Shown here one piece after another: positions 7,641 through 18,354 of a stretch of 64,000 nt of DNA. The first letter of the stretch is position 1; each line of letters begins with the position of its first letter. The stretch is taken from assembly GCF_022394535.1 (NCBI RefSeq), contig NZ_CP089414.1, positions 2,170,001 through 2,234,000 of the forward strand, written 5' to 3'. A program made the position numbers and the translations under genes. The notes beneath the pieces are model-generated. The model did no database searches, was not told where the DNA came from, and worked only from the letters and a program-made list of their open reading frames with translations. The stretch comes from Dyella terrae. Its GTDB lineage: Bacteria; Pseudomonadota; Gammaproteobacteria; Xanthomonadales; Rhodanobacteraceae.

Positions 7641-10457
7641 ATGAAAGCTACGCACGTCCGGCGCGCCCTTGTGGCAGCGCTGCTCGTCATGCTGTCGGCG
7701 ACTGCCGCACACGCAGACGATCTGAGCATCAGCCAATTTCGAGTCCGTGGTCCGGCCGGCGGCAACGACGAATTCGTCGAGCTGTTCAACAGCGGCAGCA
7801 AGGCGCTGGACCTGTCCGGTTACAAGTTCAACGCATCCAACGCGAGCGGCACCGCAGGCACACGCCTGACGCTGCCCAGCGGCACGTCCATCGGCGCAGG
7901 TTGCTACCTGTTGCTGGCCAATGGCGCCAGCGGCGGCTACTCCGGCAATGTGGCCGGCGATATCAAGTACAGCACTGGCGTCACCGACGACGGCGGCCTG
8001 GCCATCCTCAATGGTGCGGGCAAACTGATCGACCAAGTGGGTCTGTCGGCCGGCTCGGCCTATCAGGCGGGTACGCCGTTAGCCTCGCTGGGCACCACCA
8101 ACGCCGACAAGGGCTATGCCCGCAGCACCGACGCCGCCGGCCTGCCGCGCAACACCGGCAATAACCAAGCGGACTTCGTCGTCGTCTCGCCCACCACGCC
8201 GCACAACAGCACCAGCACCTGCGTGGTGATGGGCCAGTCGTTCTCCATCGCCGACGCCAGCGTCACCGTGCAAGGCGCCACCGACGTCAAGATGCCTTTC
8301 ACCGTCACCCTCACTCAGCCCGCTCCGGCCGGCGGCGTGACCGTGCAGGCGACCACCCACGACAGCACGGCCACCGTTGCCAATGGCGACTACGACGCAC
8401 TCGACACCACCCTGAAGATCGCCGAGGGCCAGACCCAGGCCAGCTTCAATGTGGTGGTGCATGGCCGTACCACGCCGAGCGACGACAAGGCTTTCGAGGT
8501 GAAGCTCAGCCAGCCGGGCGGCAACATCCCGCTGGCGCGCGACACTGCGCTGGGCGCCATCCTTTACAACATCCCCGTTGCTGCCGAGATCTGGCAGATC
8601 CAGGGCCGCGAACAGATTTCTCCGCTGGTCGGCAAACCGGTGAAGACCACGGCCAACGTCGTCACCGCTGTCGGTCCCGCGGGCTTCACCATGCAGACGC
8701 CGGATGCACGCGCCGACGCCGATCCGCTCACCTCCAACGGCATCTACGTCTATACCGGCGGCAAGCCGACCGCGACAGTGGGCGACGTGGTGGATGTGGA
8801 TGCCACCGTCGACAACTACTACAACCTGCCCGAACTGAAGAACGCGACCGTCACCGTGAAGGCACACGGTAGCCGCCTGCCGGCGCCGGTGGTGTTTGGC
8901 GACAAGATCCCTTCGTCCAATCCCGACAAGCTGTCGTGCGGCGCCACCAACTTCCAGTGCTTCGTTGGCATGCGCGTGGTGATCGAGAACGGCATGATCA
9001 ACACGGGTAACAAGCGTTTCAGCACGCAGCCGTATGCCGAAGTCAGCATCACGGCGAACGGCAAGCGTTCGTTGCGTCTGCCGGGAGTGCGCTACGGCGT
9101 GCCGGTGCCCGCGGGCGTGGAACTGCCCAACTGGAGCGGCAACCCTGAAGTGTTCAAGATGAACACGGCGGACTTCGGTGCCGTGCCGGCGAATACCCCG
9201 TTCGTGGCGGGCAGCACGTTCCGCGCGGAAGGTGTCATCTCGTACGACTTCGGCGCGTACACCTTTATCCCGACCAAGATCACGCTCAAGCGTGCGGCGG
9301 AGATGCCGCGTTCGGTGTCACCGACCGCCCCCTACGCACTGCGAATCGGCGCGTTCAACACCGAGCGTTTCTGCGACAGCGACTTCAACACCACCTTCAC
9401 CTGCAGCGGCAACAGCAAGGAGCCGACCGCTGACGAGGTAGCCCTGAAGACGCAGCGTCTGTCGGCCTACATCGGCACCGTGCTGAAACTGCCGGACGTG
9501 TTGTCGGTGGAGGAAGTAAAGAGCCTGTCAGTGTTGCAGGGCCTCGCCCAGCAGTTGAACGGCGAGTACCGCACCAAGTACCAAGCCTATCTGCTGCCGG
9601 GACATGACCCCAGCGGCATCAACGTGGGTTTCCTGGTACGCAGCGACCGCGTCCGCGTGGTGTCAGTGCAGCAACTGGCTGCCGACGAAAACTGGAACGA
9701 CAACGGACAGACCGCCTTCGTGCACGACCACCCGCCGCTATTGCTCACCGCAGAGGCCCGTGGTGTGCGCTTCCAGGTGATCTCGGTGCACACCAAGGCG
9801 CGCACCAATGTTGACAAGGATGACGCTGGCGCCGTGCGTGACCGTCAGAAGCGATTCCTGCAGGCATCCTCGCTGGCTCGTCAGGTGCAGAAGCTGCAGA
9901 CCACCAATCCGTGGCAGCCACTGATGGTGGTGGGCGACTTCAATGCCTATCAGTTCAGCGATGGCTGGGTCGACGTGGTCGGGCTGATCTCTGGCAAGTA
10001 CAAAGACAGCGAGAACCAGCTGAAACTCGGCAAGAACATCGTGCAGCCCGCGTTGTGGAATGCGGTGGAATCGGTGCCAAAGAACGATCGCTACTCGTTC
10101 CTGTTCACCGAGAAGTTCGGTCCCATCCAGGGCTATACCCAGGCGGGCTCCGGCAACTCGGGGCGCGAAGTGCCGACCGTGCAGGTGCTGGACCATGCGC
10201 TGCTGAACTATGCCGCGCGACTTCGCTTCGTAGAAATGCAGTACGGCCGTGCCGACCTCGATGCACCGGCACAGACCGCCGCCGACGCTGTCACGGCCAC
10301 TGACGCGCGCAAGGCGATCGGCGTGTCCGACCATGACGGCTTCGTGGTGGATCTGTTCGTACCGGGCAAGCTGGGCCAACAGAAGCCCCGTGGCTACGAC
10401 GAGCATCGGGACGATGACGACGATGACCACGGCAAAGGACACGGCTGGGGCCACTAA
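7641..10457 (+). CDS. Secreted ExeM-like nuclease (LTD + endonuclease/exonuclease/phosphatase)
   Basis: A 938-residue exported protein. A signal peptide ends near AHADD (about residue 26). A lamin-tail domain (about 27-150; ISQFRVRGPAGGNDEFVELFN) is followed by a Calx-beta-like stretch (about 195-305) and an OB-like region (about 315-410; VDVDATVDNYYNLPELK). A DNase I-like EEP domain runs from about 560 to 905: catalytic features are GAFNTERFCD, GDFNAY (765-770), a DHALL motif and SDHD (896-899). This order matches ExeM-type extracellular nucleases, which digest extracellular DNA in biofilms. The C-terminus ends in a run of Asp then Gly/His residues that may bind metal. A terminator hairpin follows 20 bases after the stop. 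Confidence 0.85.
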   Translation: MKATHVRRALVAALLVMLSATAAHADDLSISQFRVRGPAGGNDEFVELFNSGSKALDLSGYKFNASNASGTAGTRLTLPSGTSIGAGCYLLLANGASGGYSGNVAGDIKYSTGVTDDGGLAILNGAGKLIDQVGLSAGSAYQAGTPLASLGTTNADKGYARSTDAAGLPRNTGNNQADFVVVSPTTPHNSTSTCVVMGQSFSIADASVTVQGATDVKMPFTVTLTQPAPAGGVTVQATTHDSTATVANGDYDALDTTLKIAEGQTQASFNVVVHGRTTPSDDKAFEVKLSQPGGNIPLARDTALGAILYNIPVAAEIWQIQGREQISPLVGKPVKTTANVVTAVGPAGFTMQTPDARADADPLTSNGIYVYTGGKPTATVGDVVDVDATVDNYYNLPELKNATVTVKAHGSRLPAPVVFGDKIPSSNPDKLSCGATNFQCFVGMRVVIENGMINTGNKRFSTQPYAEVSITANGKRSLRLPGVRYGVPVPAGVELPNWSGNPEVFKMNTADFGAVPANTPFVAGSTFRAEGVISYDFGAYTFIPTKITLKRAAEMPRSVSPTAPYALRIGAFNTERFCDSDFNTTFTCSGNSKEPTADEVALKTQRLSAYIGTVLKLPDVLSVEEVKSLSVLQGLAQQLNGEYRTKYQAYLLPGHDPSGINVGFLVRSDRVRVVSVQQLAADENWNDNGQTAFVHDHPPLLLTAEARGVRFQVISVHTKARTNVDKDDAGAVRDRQKRFLQASSLARQVQKLQTTNPWQPLMVVGDFNAYQFSDGWVDVVGLISGKYKDSENQLKLGKNIVQPALWNAVESVPKNDRYSFLFTEKFGPIQGYTQAGSGNSGREVPTVQVLDHALLNYAARLRFVEMQYGRADLDAPAQTAADAVTATDARKAIGVSDHDGFVVDLFVPGKLGQQKPRGYDEHRDDDDDDHGKGHGWGH

Positions 10458-10477
10458 GCCCTGACCCCTGCCCACTG

Positions 10478-10509
10478 AAAAGCCACGCCCGTCGCCGGGC
10501 GTGGCTTTT
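10478..10509 (+). terminator. Rho-independent terminator of the ExeM-like gene
   Basis: Stem AGCCACGCCC / GGGCGTGGCT (10481-10490 and 10497-10506) with flanking A and T runs. Confidence 0.85.
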
Positions 10510-10673
10510 CTCTTTATGGCCGGTGACACCGTTCGCTTCCAGCACGGGGATATCAGGCTGCTGCATGGCTGAATGATCTGTAGCGCTGGCCGGGAATGAC
10601 CCTCCCCGACAGCCTGCCTGCAGGCATAGACTTGCGCCACCGGCACTCGCCGGTCATCAAGGAGGGTACCCGC

Positions 10674-11024
10674 ATGTCTTCGCGTTTGAGCCTGATGGTA
10701 GCCAGCGTTGCGCTGGCATTTGCCGCATCCACCGCTTTCGCCGCGCCCCAGGCCGCAACCAGCAGCGCGCCTGCCAAGAATGCACAGCAGCAACGCATGA
10801 CTGACTGCAACAAGCAGGCGACGGGTAAGACCGGTGACGACCGCAAGACCTTCATGAGCAGTTGCCTGAAGGGCGAAAGCCCGGCCGCAGCGCCAACCAA
10901 GATGACGCAACAGGAAAAGATGAAATCCTGTAACGCCGACCCGCAAGCCAAGTCGCTCAAGGGCGACGCACGCAAGCAGTTCATGAGCACCTGTCTGAGC
11001 AGCCAGCCCAGCGCCGCTCACTAA
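10674..11024 (+). CDS. PsiF repeat protein, periplasmic
   Basis: A 116-residue exported protein. The signal peptide (MSSRLSLMVASVALAFAAST, cleaved near AFA-AP) is followed by two copies of the PsiF repeat: QQRMTDCNKQATGKTGDDRK...CL at about 38-65 and QEKMKSCNADPQ...MSTCL at about 80-110. Each copy has a conserved Cys pair. The ATG at 10674 is preceded by AAGGAGGG; the longer upstream reading lacks a signal peptide at its start. E. coli PsiF is phosphate-starvation induced, but its role is unknown and no Pho box is obvious here. Confidence 0.85.
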   Translation: MSSRLSLMVASVALAFAASTAFAAPQAATSSAPAKNAQQQRMTDCNKQATGKTGDDRKTFMSSCLKGESPAAAPTKMTQQEKMKSCNADPQAKSLKGDARKQFMSTCLSSQPSAAH

Positions 11025-11041
11025 AACCCGAGCGTGTTGCG

Positions 11042-11073
11042 AGGGTGCCGGCCTTGGTCGGCACCCTTTTTTT
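11042..11073 (+). terminator. Rho-independent terminator of psiF-like gene
   Basis: Stem AGGGTGCCG / CGGCACCCT (11042-11050 and 11059-11067) followed by T7. Confidence 0.88.
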
Positions 11074-11135
11074 GTTTGTGCTTAAGCAAGCCCTGTTATG
11101 CTGCGCACTCACCTCCACTGGGATTCGCCGCCGAC

Positions 11136-11251
11136 ATGCGCCTCTAAGCCACTCCCTTGCCGACTGACACGCCGCCTTCGTGCGCGCGTTGCGTCTGGCT
11201 ACGAGTGACAGGGCGGTCGACATCCGCGCGCTTTCGCGCAGACCCCCTGTC
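11136..11251 (+). promoter_or_regulatory. Structured 5' leader with three-codon ORF ahead of the ABC-F gene
   Basis: An ATG at 11136 opens a three-codon frame (Met-Arg-Leu-stop). From 11207 to 11251 the DNA can fold into a long hairpin: GACAGGG with CCCTGTC, then GGTC with GACC, then GCGCG with CGCGC around a CTTT loop. The hairpin ends 28 bases before the ABC-F start. ABC-F genes are often controlled by ribosome-dependent leader structures, so this could be one, but no mechanism is demonstrated. Confidence 0.35.
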
Positions 11252-11278
11252 GTATGCCACTCCCCTACCGGAGGGTCT

Positions 11279-12877
11279 ATGACAGCTATTGCCATACACA
11301 CACACCAACTCACTTTCGCGCCGCCCGGGCGCGATCCCGTATTCCAGGATCTGGACGTCTCCTTCACCGTCGGCCGCCATGCATTGGTCGGACGCAATGG
11401 CAGCGGCAAATCGCTGCTGGCGCGCATCCTCGCCGGCCAAGTCTCACCGACGCAGGGCAACGTGGTCCGCCACGTGGCACTCGACTATCTGCCGCAGCGA
11501 TGGCCGGTGTTCGCCGGAGGCGTGGCCGAGGCGCTCGGCGTAAATCGTAAACTGGATGCCCTGCAGCGCATCGAGGCCGGCAGCGTCGATCCGCTGGATT
11601 TCCAGGCGATCGACGAGGACTGGGGCATACGCGAACGCCTGCGCCGTTGGTTCGACGAGGCTGGCGTGCCTAGTGATGAAACGCGCCCATGGGAAAGCCT
11701 TAGTGGTGGCGAACGCGTACGCCTGCGACTGACCGCCATGTTCGAGCAGACACATCATTTCCTGATACTCGACGAACCCGGCAATCACCTGGACCGGCGC
11801 AGCCGTCACTGGCTACGTGAATGCCTGCGCATGCATATAGGCGGCTATTTGCTGATCAGCCATGATCGCGAATTGCTGGCCGATGCCCAGACCATCGATG
11901 ACCTCTCTCCGCGCGGCATGCAGCGTTATGGCGACGGTTTCGCCGCGTACCTGACGCAGCGGGAGGCCGAAACCGAGGCGGCGGAACAGCAGTTGGATCA
12001 TGCGCGGCGCGAACAAAAGGCGCTTGATCGCCGGCAGCAACAAGATCGCGAGCGTCTTGAGCAACGCCAGCACAAAGCCGACCGCGAGCGCGGCAACGCC
12101 AACATCGCCACCATTCTGCTGGACCGCCGTAAGCAACGCTCGGAAGACACCGGTGCCCGCTTGCGCACCGCACAGCAATCACAGCAGGAGCGACAACGCG
12201 AACGGCTGACCGAAGCACGAACACGTGTTGACTTGCATCGCTCCCAGCGGTTCGACCTCGGCACGCTTCCGGCCACGCATGCGTCTTTGCTGCTCGAAGG
12301 TGTGATCCTCCCGCACGGTCACACCGAATCCATCGATCTGCACCTCGCACCGGGTGAGCGCCTGCATCTATGCGGTGACAACGGCAGCGGCAAGTCGAGC
12401 CTGCTTGCCGTCATCATGGGCCACCAGTCGCCACGTGCGGGGCGCATGCGGCGCGGCGCGCGCGTGCTGCTGATCGACCAGCACTACAGCCTGCTACAGG
12501 ACGACCTGAGCGCACTGGACAACCTGCGTACGCTGTCACCCGGCCACACCCCCACGCGCTATCGCGAATACATCGCCGGCATTGGCCTGCGCGCCGAGCG
12601 GGCCGATTTGCCTGCACGGCTATTAAGCGGCGGCGAGCGGGTGAAGCTGGCCTTGCTTGCGCTGGACAGTGCACTGGAGCCCTATGAGCTGCTTCTGCTC
12701 GACGAACCGGACAGCCATCTCGACCTGGACAGCCGCCGCCTGCTCGAACAGGCACTCGCCACCTATCGCGGCTCGCTGATCCTGGTAAGCCACGATGCCG
12801 CGTTGATCGAGCAGGCGGGCATCGAACGCTGCTTCCTTTTGCGCAAACCCCTCGCCCTCGTCACACAGCGTGAGTGA
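11279..12877 (+). CDS. ABC-F family ATPase
   Basis: A 532-residue soluble protein with two ABC domains and no membrane segment. Domain 1 has Walker A GRNGSGKS, signature LSGGERVRL and Walker B FLILDEPGNHLD. A charged Arg/Glu/Gln-rich linker of about 100 residues (about 225-325) follows. Domain 2 has GDNGSGKSS, LSGGERVKL and LLLLDEPDSHLD. ABC-F proteins act on the ribosome as translation factors or in antibiotic protection; this subgroup resembles Uup/YheS-like relatives only in general layout, so I give no symbol. Start 11279 has GGAGGG upstream; an earlier in-frame codon at 11180 would overlap the hairpin leader. Confidence 0.9.
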   Translation: MTAIAIHTHQLTFAPPGRDPVFQDLDVSFTVGRHALVGRNGSGKSLLARILAGQVSPTQGNVVRHVALDYLPQRWPVFAGGVAEALGVNRKLDALQRIEAGSVDPLDFQAIDEDWGIRERLRRWFDEAGVPSDETRPWESLSGGERVRLRLTAMFEQTHHFLILDEPGNHLDRRSRHWLRECLRMHIGGYLLISHDRELLADAQTIDDLSPRGMQRYGDGFAAYLTQREAETEAAEQQLDHARREQKALDRRQQQDRERLEQRQHKADRERGNANIATILLDRRKQRSEDTGARLRTAQQSQQERQRERLTEARTRVDLHRSQRFDLGTLPATHASLLLEGVILPHGHTESIDLHLAPGERLHLCGDNGSGKSSLLAVIMGHQSPRAGRMRRGARVLLIDQHYSLLQDDLSALDNLRTLSPGHTPTRYREYIAGIGLRAERADLPARLLSGGERVKLALLALDSALEPYELLLLDEPDSHLDLDSRRLLEQALATYRGSLILVSHDAALIEQAGIERCFLLRKPLALVTQRE

Positions 12878-12909
12878 CAATTGCGTGACCCACGCAGCCA
12901 GGTTTACCC

Positions 12910-13551
12910 ATGAAGATCGTCGAAGTCCGCCATCCCCTGATCCAGCACAAACTCGGCCTGATGCGCCGCGCCGGCATCAGCACCAAGGAGTTCCGCGAAC
13001 TCGCCTCTGAAGTGGCCTCGCTGCTTACCTACGAGGCCACCAAGGATCTGGAAACGGTCGAGCAGCACATCGAAGGCTGGGCCGGCCCGCTCACCGTGCA
13101 TCAGATCAAGGGTAAGAAGGTCACCATCGTACCGATCCTGCGCGCAGGCCTGGGTATGCTGCCCGGCGTACTCGACATGATCCCCGCCGCCAAGGTCAGC
13201 GTGGTCGGCCTGCAGCGCGACGAGGAAACGCTCAAGCCGATCACCTACTACGAGAAGCTCACCGGCCGCATGGACGAGCGCATTGCGATCATCGTCGATC
13301 CCATGCTCGCCACCGCCGGCACACTGGTCGCCACGGTGGACATGCTGAAGGCCGCCGGCTGCAAGCGCATCAAGGGTCTGTTCCTGGTCGCCGCACCCGA
13401 GGGCCTCAAGCGTATCGAGGCGGCTCATCCGGATGTGGAGATCTACACGGCATCCATCGACGAGCGCTTGAACGAGCACGGCTACATCCTGCCCGGCCTC
13501 GGCGATGCGGGTGACAAGATCTTCGGCACCAAGCAACTGCCCGCCAGCTAA
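12910..13551 (+). CDS. upp: Uracil phosphoribosyltransferase
   Basis: A 213-residue enzyme converting uracil and PRPP to UMP in pyrimidine salvage. It is full length for the Upp family, with [14 protein letters not shown] at the N-terminus, the PILRAGLGM motif, PRPP loop DPMLATAGT and the C-terminal uracil-binding [12 protein letters not shown]. It starts 32 bases after the ABC-F stop and is followed by a good terminator, so it may be co-transcribed with that gene. Confidence 0.97.
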   Translation: MKIVEVRHPLIQHKLGLMRRAGISTKEFRELASEVASLLTYEATKDLETVEQHIEGWAGPLTVHQIKGKKVTIVPILRAGLGMLPGVLDMIPAAKVSVVGLQRDEETLKPITYYEKLTGRMDERIAIIVDPMLATAGTLVATVDMLKAAGCKRIKGLFLVAAPEGLKRIEAAHPDVEIYTASIDERLNEHGYILPGLGDAGDKIFGTKQLPAS

Positions 13552-13576
13552 GCGCCATCACCGCACACCATCCAAC

Positions 13577-13606
13577 AGCCCCGTCATCACTGGCGGGGCT
13601 TTTTTG
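13577..13606 (+). terminator. Rho-independent terminator after upp
   Basis: Stem AGCCCCG / CGGGGCT (13577-13583 and 13594-13600) and a T6 tail. Confidence 0.88.
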
Positions 13607-13742
13607 TGGTCCGACGGAATGAGAAGTGCAGCACAAAAGTCATGGGGTCGACATCTTCCCGTGCGATCTTTGCCGCGCTTCCATGCCACCCCGAAATCAC
13701 CATAACAATTTGAATTAGAAGAATATTTTTTTGATTTATGGC

Positions 13743-13769
13743 TAAAGTTGCCGCGCGGTGAGCCGACAG
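13743..13769 (+). promoter_or_regulatory. FliA (sigma-28) promoter of the chemoreceptor operon
   Basis: TAAAGTTG, then 11 bases, then GCCGACAG. The sigma-28 consensus is TAAAGTTT-N11-GCCGATAA, so 13 of 16 positions match with exact spacing. Transcription would start about 25 bases before the chemoreceptor ATG. Confidence 0.8.
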
Positions 13770-13801
13770 CTCTTGCAGTACCCTCACCCCCGGATTCCCC
13801 C

Positions 13802-15442
13802 ATGTTCAAGCTATCCAAGCGGATCACCGGACTGACGCTACGTCAGCGTCTGTTGCTGCGCCTGTTGGCCATCGTGGCCTTGCTGGCGATCACCTGCGTG
13901 GCGGGTGTGGTGCAACTGCATCGCGCCGACACGCGTATCCAGGGTTTGGTGGAAGGCTCGCTCAGCCCAGTGGCCGATGTAGGCCGCGTGCAGAACGACT
14001 ACAACAGCACCCTGCAGGTACTGGTGCACGCCGTCATGTCCCAACTGCCCTCCGCCGTGGATGACGCGCACACGCGCATCCACGCGGATCGCGTGGATGG
14101 CGAGCGCCATTGGAAAGCGCTGCTCGGCAGTGAACTGGCACAGGAACAGGCGCAGACGCTCAAGATGGCCGCCGCGCATCGCGCCGATGCCGACCGCACG
14201 ATCGATGAGACGCTCGCCTTGCTCGATGCCGGCCAGTTCGATATCGCCGGCCTCAAGCTCACCACCGAGGTGCAGCCGGCGTACGAGCCGCTGCAAAGCG
14301 ATTTCGCCAATCTGTTCCAGGCTGCGCTGGCCAAGGGCAACCAGCAGGTGGCGATGCAGCACGCGGCGGACCGCGACGGCATGATCCTGTTGCTCGTCCT
14401 GCTGGGTGTGGCGCTGGTCGTCACCATCGTGATGGACGGTGCACTCATGCGCTCGCTGATGCAGCGCCTGACCCGCGCCACCCACGTGGCCGAACGCATT
14501 GCTGCCGGTACGCTGGGCGAAGCGGTAGAAGCCGGCGCGAACGACGAACTAGGCAAGCTGCTGCGCGCACTGGCGTCGATGGATACACAACTCACGCGCG
14601 TGCTCACCGAGGTTCGTACGGGCGCGGCATCCGTGGGCGAACGCGCGCGCCGCCTTGCACAGGACAACGACGCGCTAAGCGAGCGCACGCAGGCCCAGGC
14701 CGCCAGCCTTGAAGAAACCGCCGCCTCGATGGCGCAGATGGCCGACACGGCCACACAGGGCGCGGGCCATGCCGATGGTGCAGCCTTGGCGGCACGCGAC
14801 GCGCTGGCACACGCCGAGCACGGACGTCACGTGGCCAGCGAGGCCATCGACTCGATGCTCGCCATCGAAAAGGCCAGCCGCGATATCTCGGAAATCGTCG
14901 ATCTGGTCGACAGCATTGCCTTCCAGACCAACCTGCTCTCGCTCAACGCGGCGATCGAAGCCGCGCAGGCCGGAGAGCGCGGCCGCGGCTTCGCCGTAGT
15001 AGCGACGGAAGTGCGGCAGCTCGCGCGTCGCTGCGTCGATGCGGGCAAGGACATCCGCCGCCTGGTGGAGCGCAGTAGCGAAGCGGTCGACATCGCACGC
15101 GAGCGCGTGTCCCGTTCCGGCGAGGCGCTGGACGGTATCGTGTCCGGTATGGGCAGCATGTCCGAACGCGTCATGCAGATTTCTCGCACCAGCCAGTCGC
15201 AGGTCAGCGGCATCACCCAGATCAACCGCGCCGTCATGGAGATGGACGGCATCACCCAGGCGAATGCCGATCTAGTGGAAGACATCAACTTCACCGGGCG
15301 CGCATTGGCCGCCGATGCTGACACGCTGATGCGGCAAGTCGCCTTCTTCCGCCTTCCCGAGAAGGGCGGCGATCATGGGACGGCGCACGACGCGCGTCCT
15401 CCATCCGCAATGACGCAAAACGCTCAGGCCATCGCGGCCTGA
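13802..15442 (+). CDS. Methyl-accepting chemotaxis protein
   Basis: A 546-residue transmembrane chemoreceptor. TM1 is at about 15-38 ([19 protein letters not shown]), a helical periplasmic domain at about 40-195, and TM2 at about 196-218 ([18 protein letters not shown]). HAMP follows at about 220-272. A long coiled-coil signalling domain carries the hairpin tip [20 protein letters not shown] and [20 protein letters not shown]. There is no CheB/CheR-binding pentapeptide at the C-terminus. The ATG at 13802 follows a FliA promoter, which ties it to flagellar motility. The ligand is unknown. The gene ends 13 bases before the c-di-GMP protein and is likely co-transcribed with it. Confidence 0.95.
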   Translation: MFKLSKRITGLTLRQRLLLRLLAIVALLAITCVAGVVQLHRADTRIQGLVEGSLSPVADVGRVQNDYNSTLQVLVHAVMSQLPSAVDDAHTRIHADRVDGERHWKALLGSELAQEQAQTLKMAAAHRADADRTIDETLALLDAGQFDIAGLKLTTEVQPAYEPLQSDFANLFQAALAKGNQQVAMQHAADRDGMILLLVLLGVALVVTIVMDGALMRSLMQRLTRATHVAERIAAGTLGEAVEAGANDELGKLLRALASMDTQLTRVLTEVRTGAASVGERARRLAQDNDALSERTQAQAASLEETAASMAQMADTATQGAGHADGAALAARDALAHAEHGRHVASEAIDSMLAIEKASRDISEIVDLVDSIAFQTNLLSLNAAIEAAQAGERGRGFAVVATEVRQLARRCVDAGKDIRRLVERSSEAVDIARERVSRSGEALDGIVSGMGSMSERVMQISRTSQSQVSGITQINRAVMEMDGITQANADLVEDINFTGRALAADADTLMRQVAFFRLPEKGGDHGTAHDARPPSAMTQNAQAIAA

Positions 15443-15455
15443 CATCCAGCAGGGC

Positions 15456-17246
15456 ATGTCAGTCAGTCTCGCTTACCAATACAAGCCGCACGCCATGCTC
15501 GAGCGCGCACTTCTCGCAGGAAGCCTTCGACCAGTCTTCCAGCCCGTGGTGCGCGTCGACACGCTCGAGGTTGTCGCGCACGAAGGTCTCAGCCGCTGCG
15601 CCTTCGCGCCGGGAAATATTTCCATCCTCGACCTGCTGGATCTGGCACGCATGGAAGGCCGGCTCGCAGAGCTGGAACTGCACGCCGCGCGCACACTTTG
15701 CAGCGCGTTCGAAGCCCAGGCAGCTCCGGGCCGTCTGTTGGTGAACCTGAGCGCGCACGCGATTCTGCACGACTCATTGCGGCCGGACGATGTGCTCGCG
15801 GCGCTGTCGTCGTGCGGTCTCGATCCGGCACGCGTAACCATTGAGGTGACCGAGCGCGACGTAGTGGAAAGCCCTGCGCGCCTTGCGCATGCGCTCGGCT
15901 ATCTGCGCGCACACGGCATGCGCATCGCGCTTGACGACTTCGGCAACGGTCATTCCAACTTCGAGATGTGGAACGAGATCCACCCTGACGTGGTGAAGAT
16001 CGATCGTTACCTGATCAATGGGCTGTCGCGCAGCGCGGGACGGCTGGCCATCGTGCGCTCGCTCTGCCAAGTGGCCGAGTCACTCGGCACTGATCTGGTG
16101 GGCGAAGGCGTGGAAGACCCGGCGGACCTACGCGTGATGCGCGACCTGGGTATTCCGTACGCGCAGGGCTTCCTGATCGGTCACCCTGCCGAGCGCGCCG
16201 TGCACGAGGTCAGTGCCGACGTCCGGCAGGTATTGCGCACGGCCGCCGTGCCGGTGCTGCCGCGCCCGCGCGGCCCCGTGACCCAGCGCCCAACCCAGGT
16301 GAGCCACCTGCTGATGGAAGCGCCGGCGGTGCAACCACGCCAGACGAATGATGAAGTCATGGCGCTGTTTGTGAAGCACCCAGAACTGCACGCCGTCGCC
16401 GTGGTGAAGGACGGCCACCCCATCGGACTGATCAATCGCCGACTGGTCAACGAGCGCATGGCGCAACCCTTCGCGCGTGAGCTGCTGGCAAGGAAGTCGT
16501 GCACCGCGCTGATGAACAGTGCGCCGCTGGTCTGCGACGAAAACCGCAGCCTGGAGAGCTTGGCCGACGTGTTGCGCGGTGAAGACCAGCGCTATCTGGC
16601 CGACGGCTTCATCGTCACCCGCAAGGGACACTATCTTGGCCTCGGCACCGGTGAAGCACTGGTACGCCGTGTGAGTGAGTTGCGCATTGAGGCGGCGCGC
16701 CACGCCAATCCGCTGACTTTCCTGCCGGGCAACATCCCCACCACGGAGCATCTGGAACGCTTGATCGACGGGGGTGACACGTTCACCGTCGTGCACGTGG
16801 ACCTCACCGATTTCAAGCCGTTCAACGATCACTACGGCTACTCGCGCGGCGACGAGATGATCCGCCTGCTGTCCAGCCTACTGAGCGAGCACGTCGATCC
16901 GTCGCTTGATTTCGTTGGTCACATCGGCGGTGACGATTTCGTGGTGCTGTTCCAGAGCGACGATTGGGAAGCACGCTGCCAGCGCATCATCGATGCCTTC
17001 AACGCACGCTCGCCCCAGCTGTTCGATGCAGACGACCTTGTCCACGGCGGGCTGCGCGGAAAGGATCGCCGAGGTGATCCTCAATTCTTCCCGTGCACCA
17101 CCGTCGTGATGGGGGCGGTCGAACTGGCACCGCCACTGCCGCAGCGGGCGCAATCCATCGCCATGCTGGCCGCACGCGCCAAGCGCCAGGCCAAGCGTGC
17201 GCACGTCAGCCTGCACGTATTCCCCAAGCTCGCTGGGACCCCATGA
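15456..17246 (+). CDS. EAL-CBS-GGDEF cyclic-di-GMP protein
   Basis: A 596-residue soluble protein. The EAL domain (about 10-245) keeps the metal/catalytic set: HEGLSR in place of EAL, NLSAH, EVTERD, LDDFGNGHSN, VKIDR, GEGVED and AQGF, so phosphodiesterase activity is plausible. A CBS-pair region (about 285-410; AVAVVKDGHPIGLINRR) follows. A GGDEF domain (about 430-590) has the signature HIGGDDF, with Asp in place of the usual Glu, and no RxxD inhibitory site five residues upstream. The cyclase half may therefore be inactive or a GTP sensor. It shares the FliA-controlled transcript with the chemoreceptor, suggesting that it lowers c-di-GMP when cells are motile. Confidence 0.92.
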   Translation: MSVSLAYQYKPHAMLERALLAGSLRPVFQPVVRVDTLEVVAHEGLSRCAFAPGNISILDLLDLARMEGRLAELELHAARTLCSAFEAQAAPGRLLVNLSAHAILHDSLRPDDVLAALSSCGLDPARVTIEVTERDVVESPARLAHALGYLRAHGMRIALDDFGNGHSNFEMWNEIHPDVVKIDRYLINGLSRSAGRLAIVRSLCQVAESLGTDLVGEGVEDPADLRVMRDLGIPYAQGFLIGHPAERAVHEVSADVRQVLRTAAVPVLPRPRGPVTQRPTQVSHLLMEAPAVQPRQTNDEVMALFVKHPELHAVAVVKDGHPIGLINRRLVNERMAQPFARELLARKSCTALMNSAPLVCDENRSLESLADVLRGEDQRYLADGFIVTRKGHYLGLGTGEALVRRVSELRIEAARHANPLTFLPGNIPTTEHLERLIDGGDTFTVVHVDLTDFKPFNDHYGYSRGDEMIRLLSSLLSEHVDPSLDFVGHIGGDDFVVLFQSDDWEARCQRIIDAFNARSPQLFDADDLVHGGLRGKDRRGDPQFFPCTTVVMGAVELAPPLPQRAQSIAMLAARAKRQAKRAHVSLHVFPKLAGTP

Positions 17247-17247
17247 A

Positions 17248-17277
17248 AAACCCCCGGTCGTTGCCGGCCGGGGGTTT
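17248..17277. terminator. Bidirectional terminator between c-di-GMP gene and pip
   Basis: A 10-bp stem AAACCCCCGG / CCGGGGGTTT (17248-17257 and 17268-17277) with A-rich and T-rich flanks. It can serve both convergent genes. Confidence 0.85.
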
Positions 17278-17298
17278 GAGAAATCACCTGAGGGACGA

Positions 17299-18288
<990 letters not shown>

Positions 18289-18354
18289 TTAGGCTAACAC
18301 GCCGCCCCCTTTCGCCCGAACCGTCCAGCGGCCCGCCAGTAGCCCGGACAGGTG

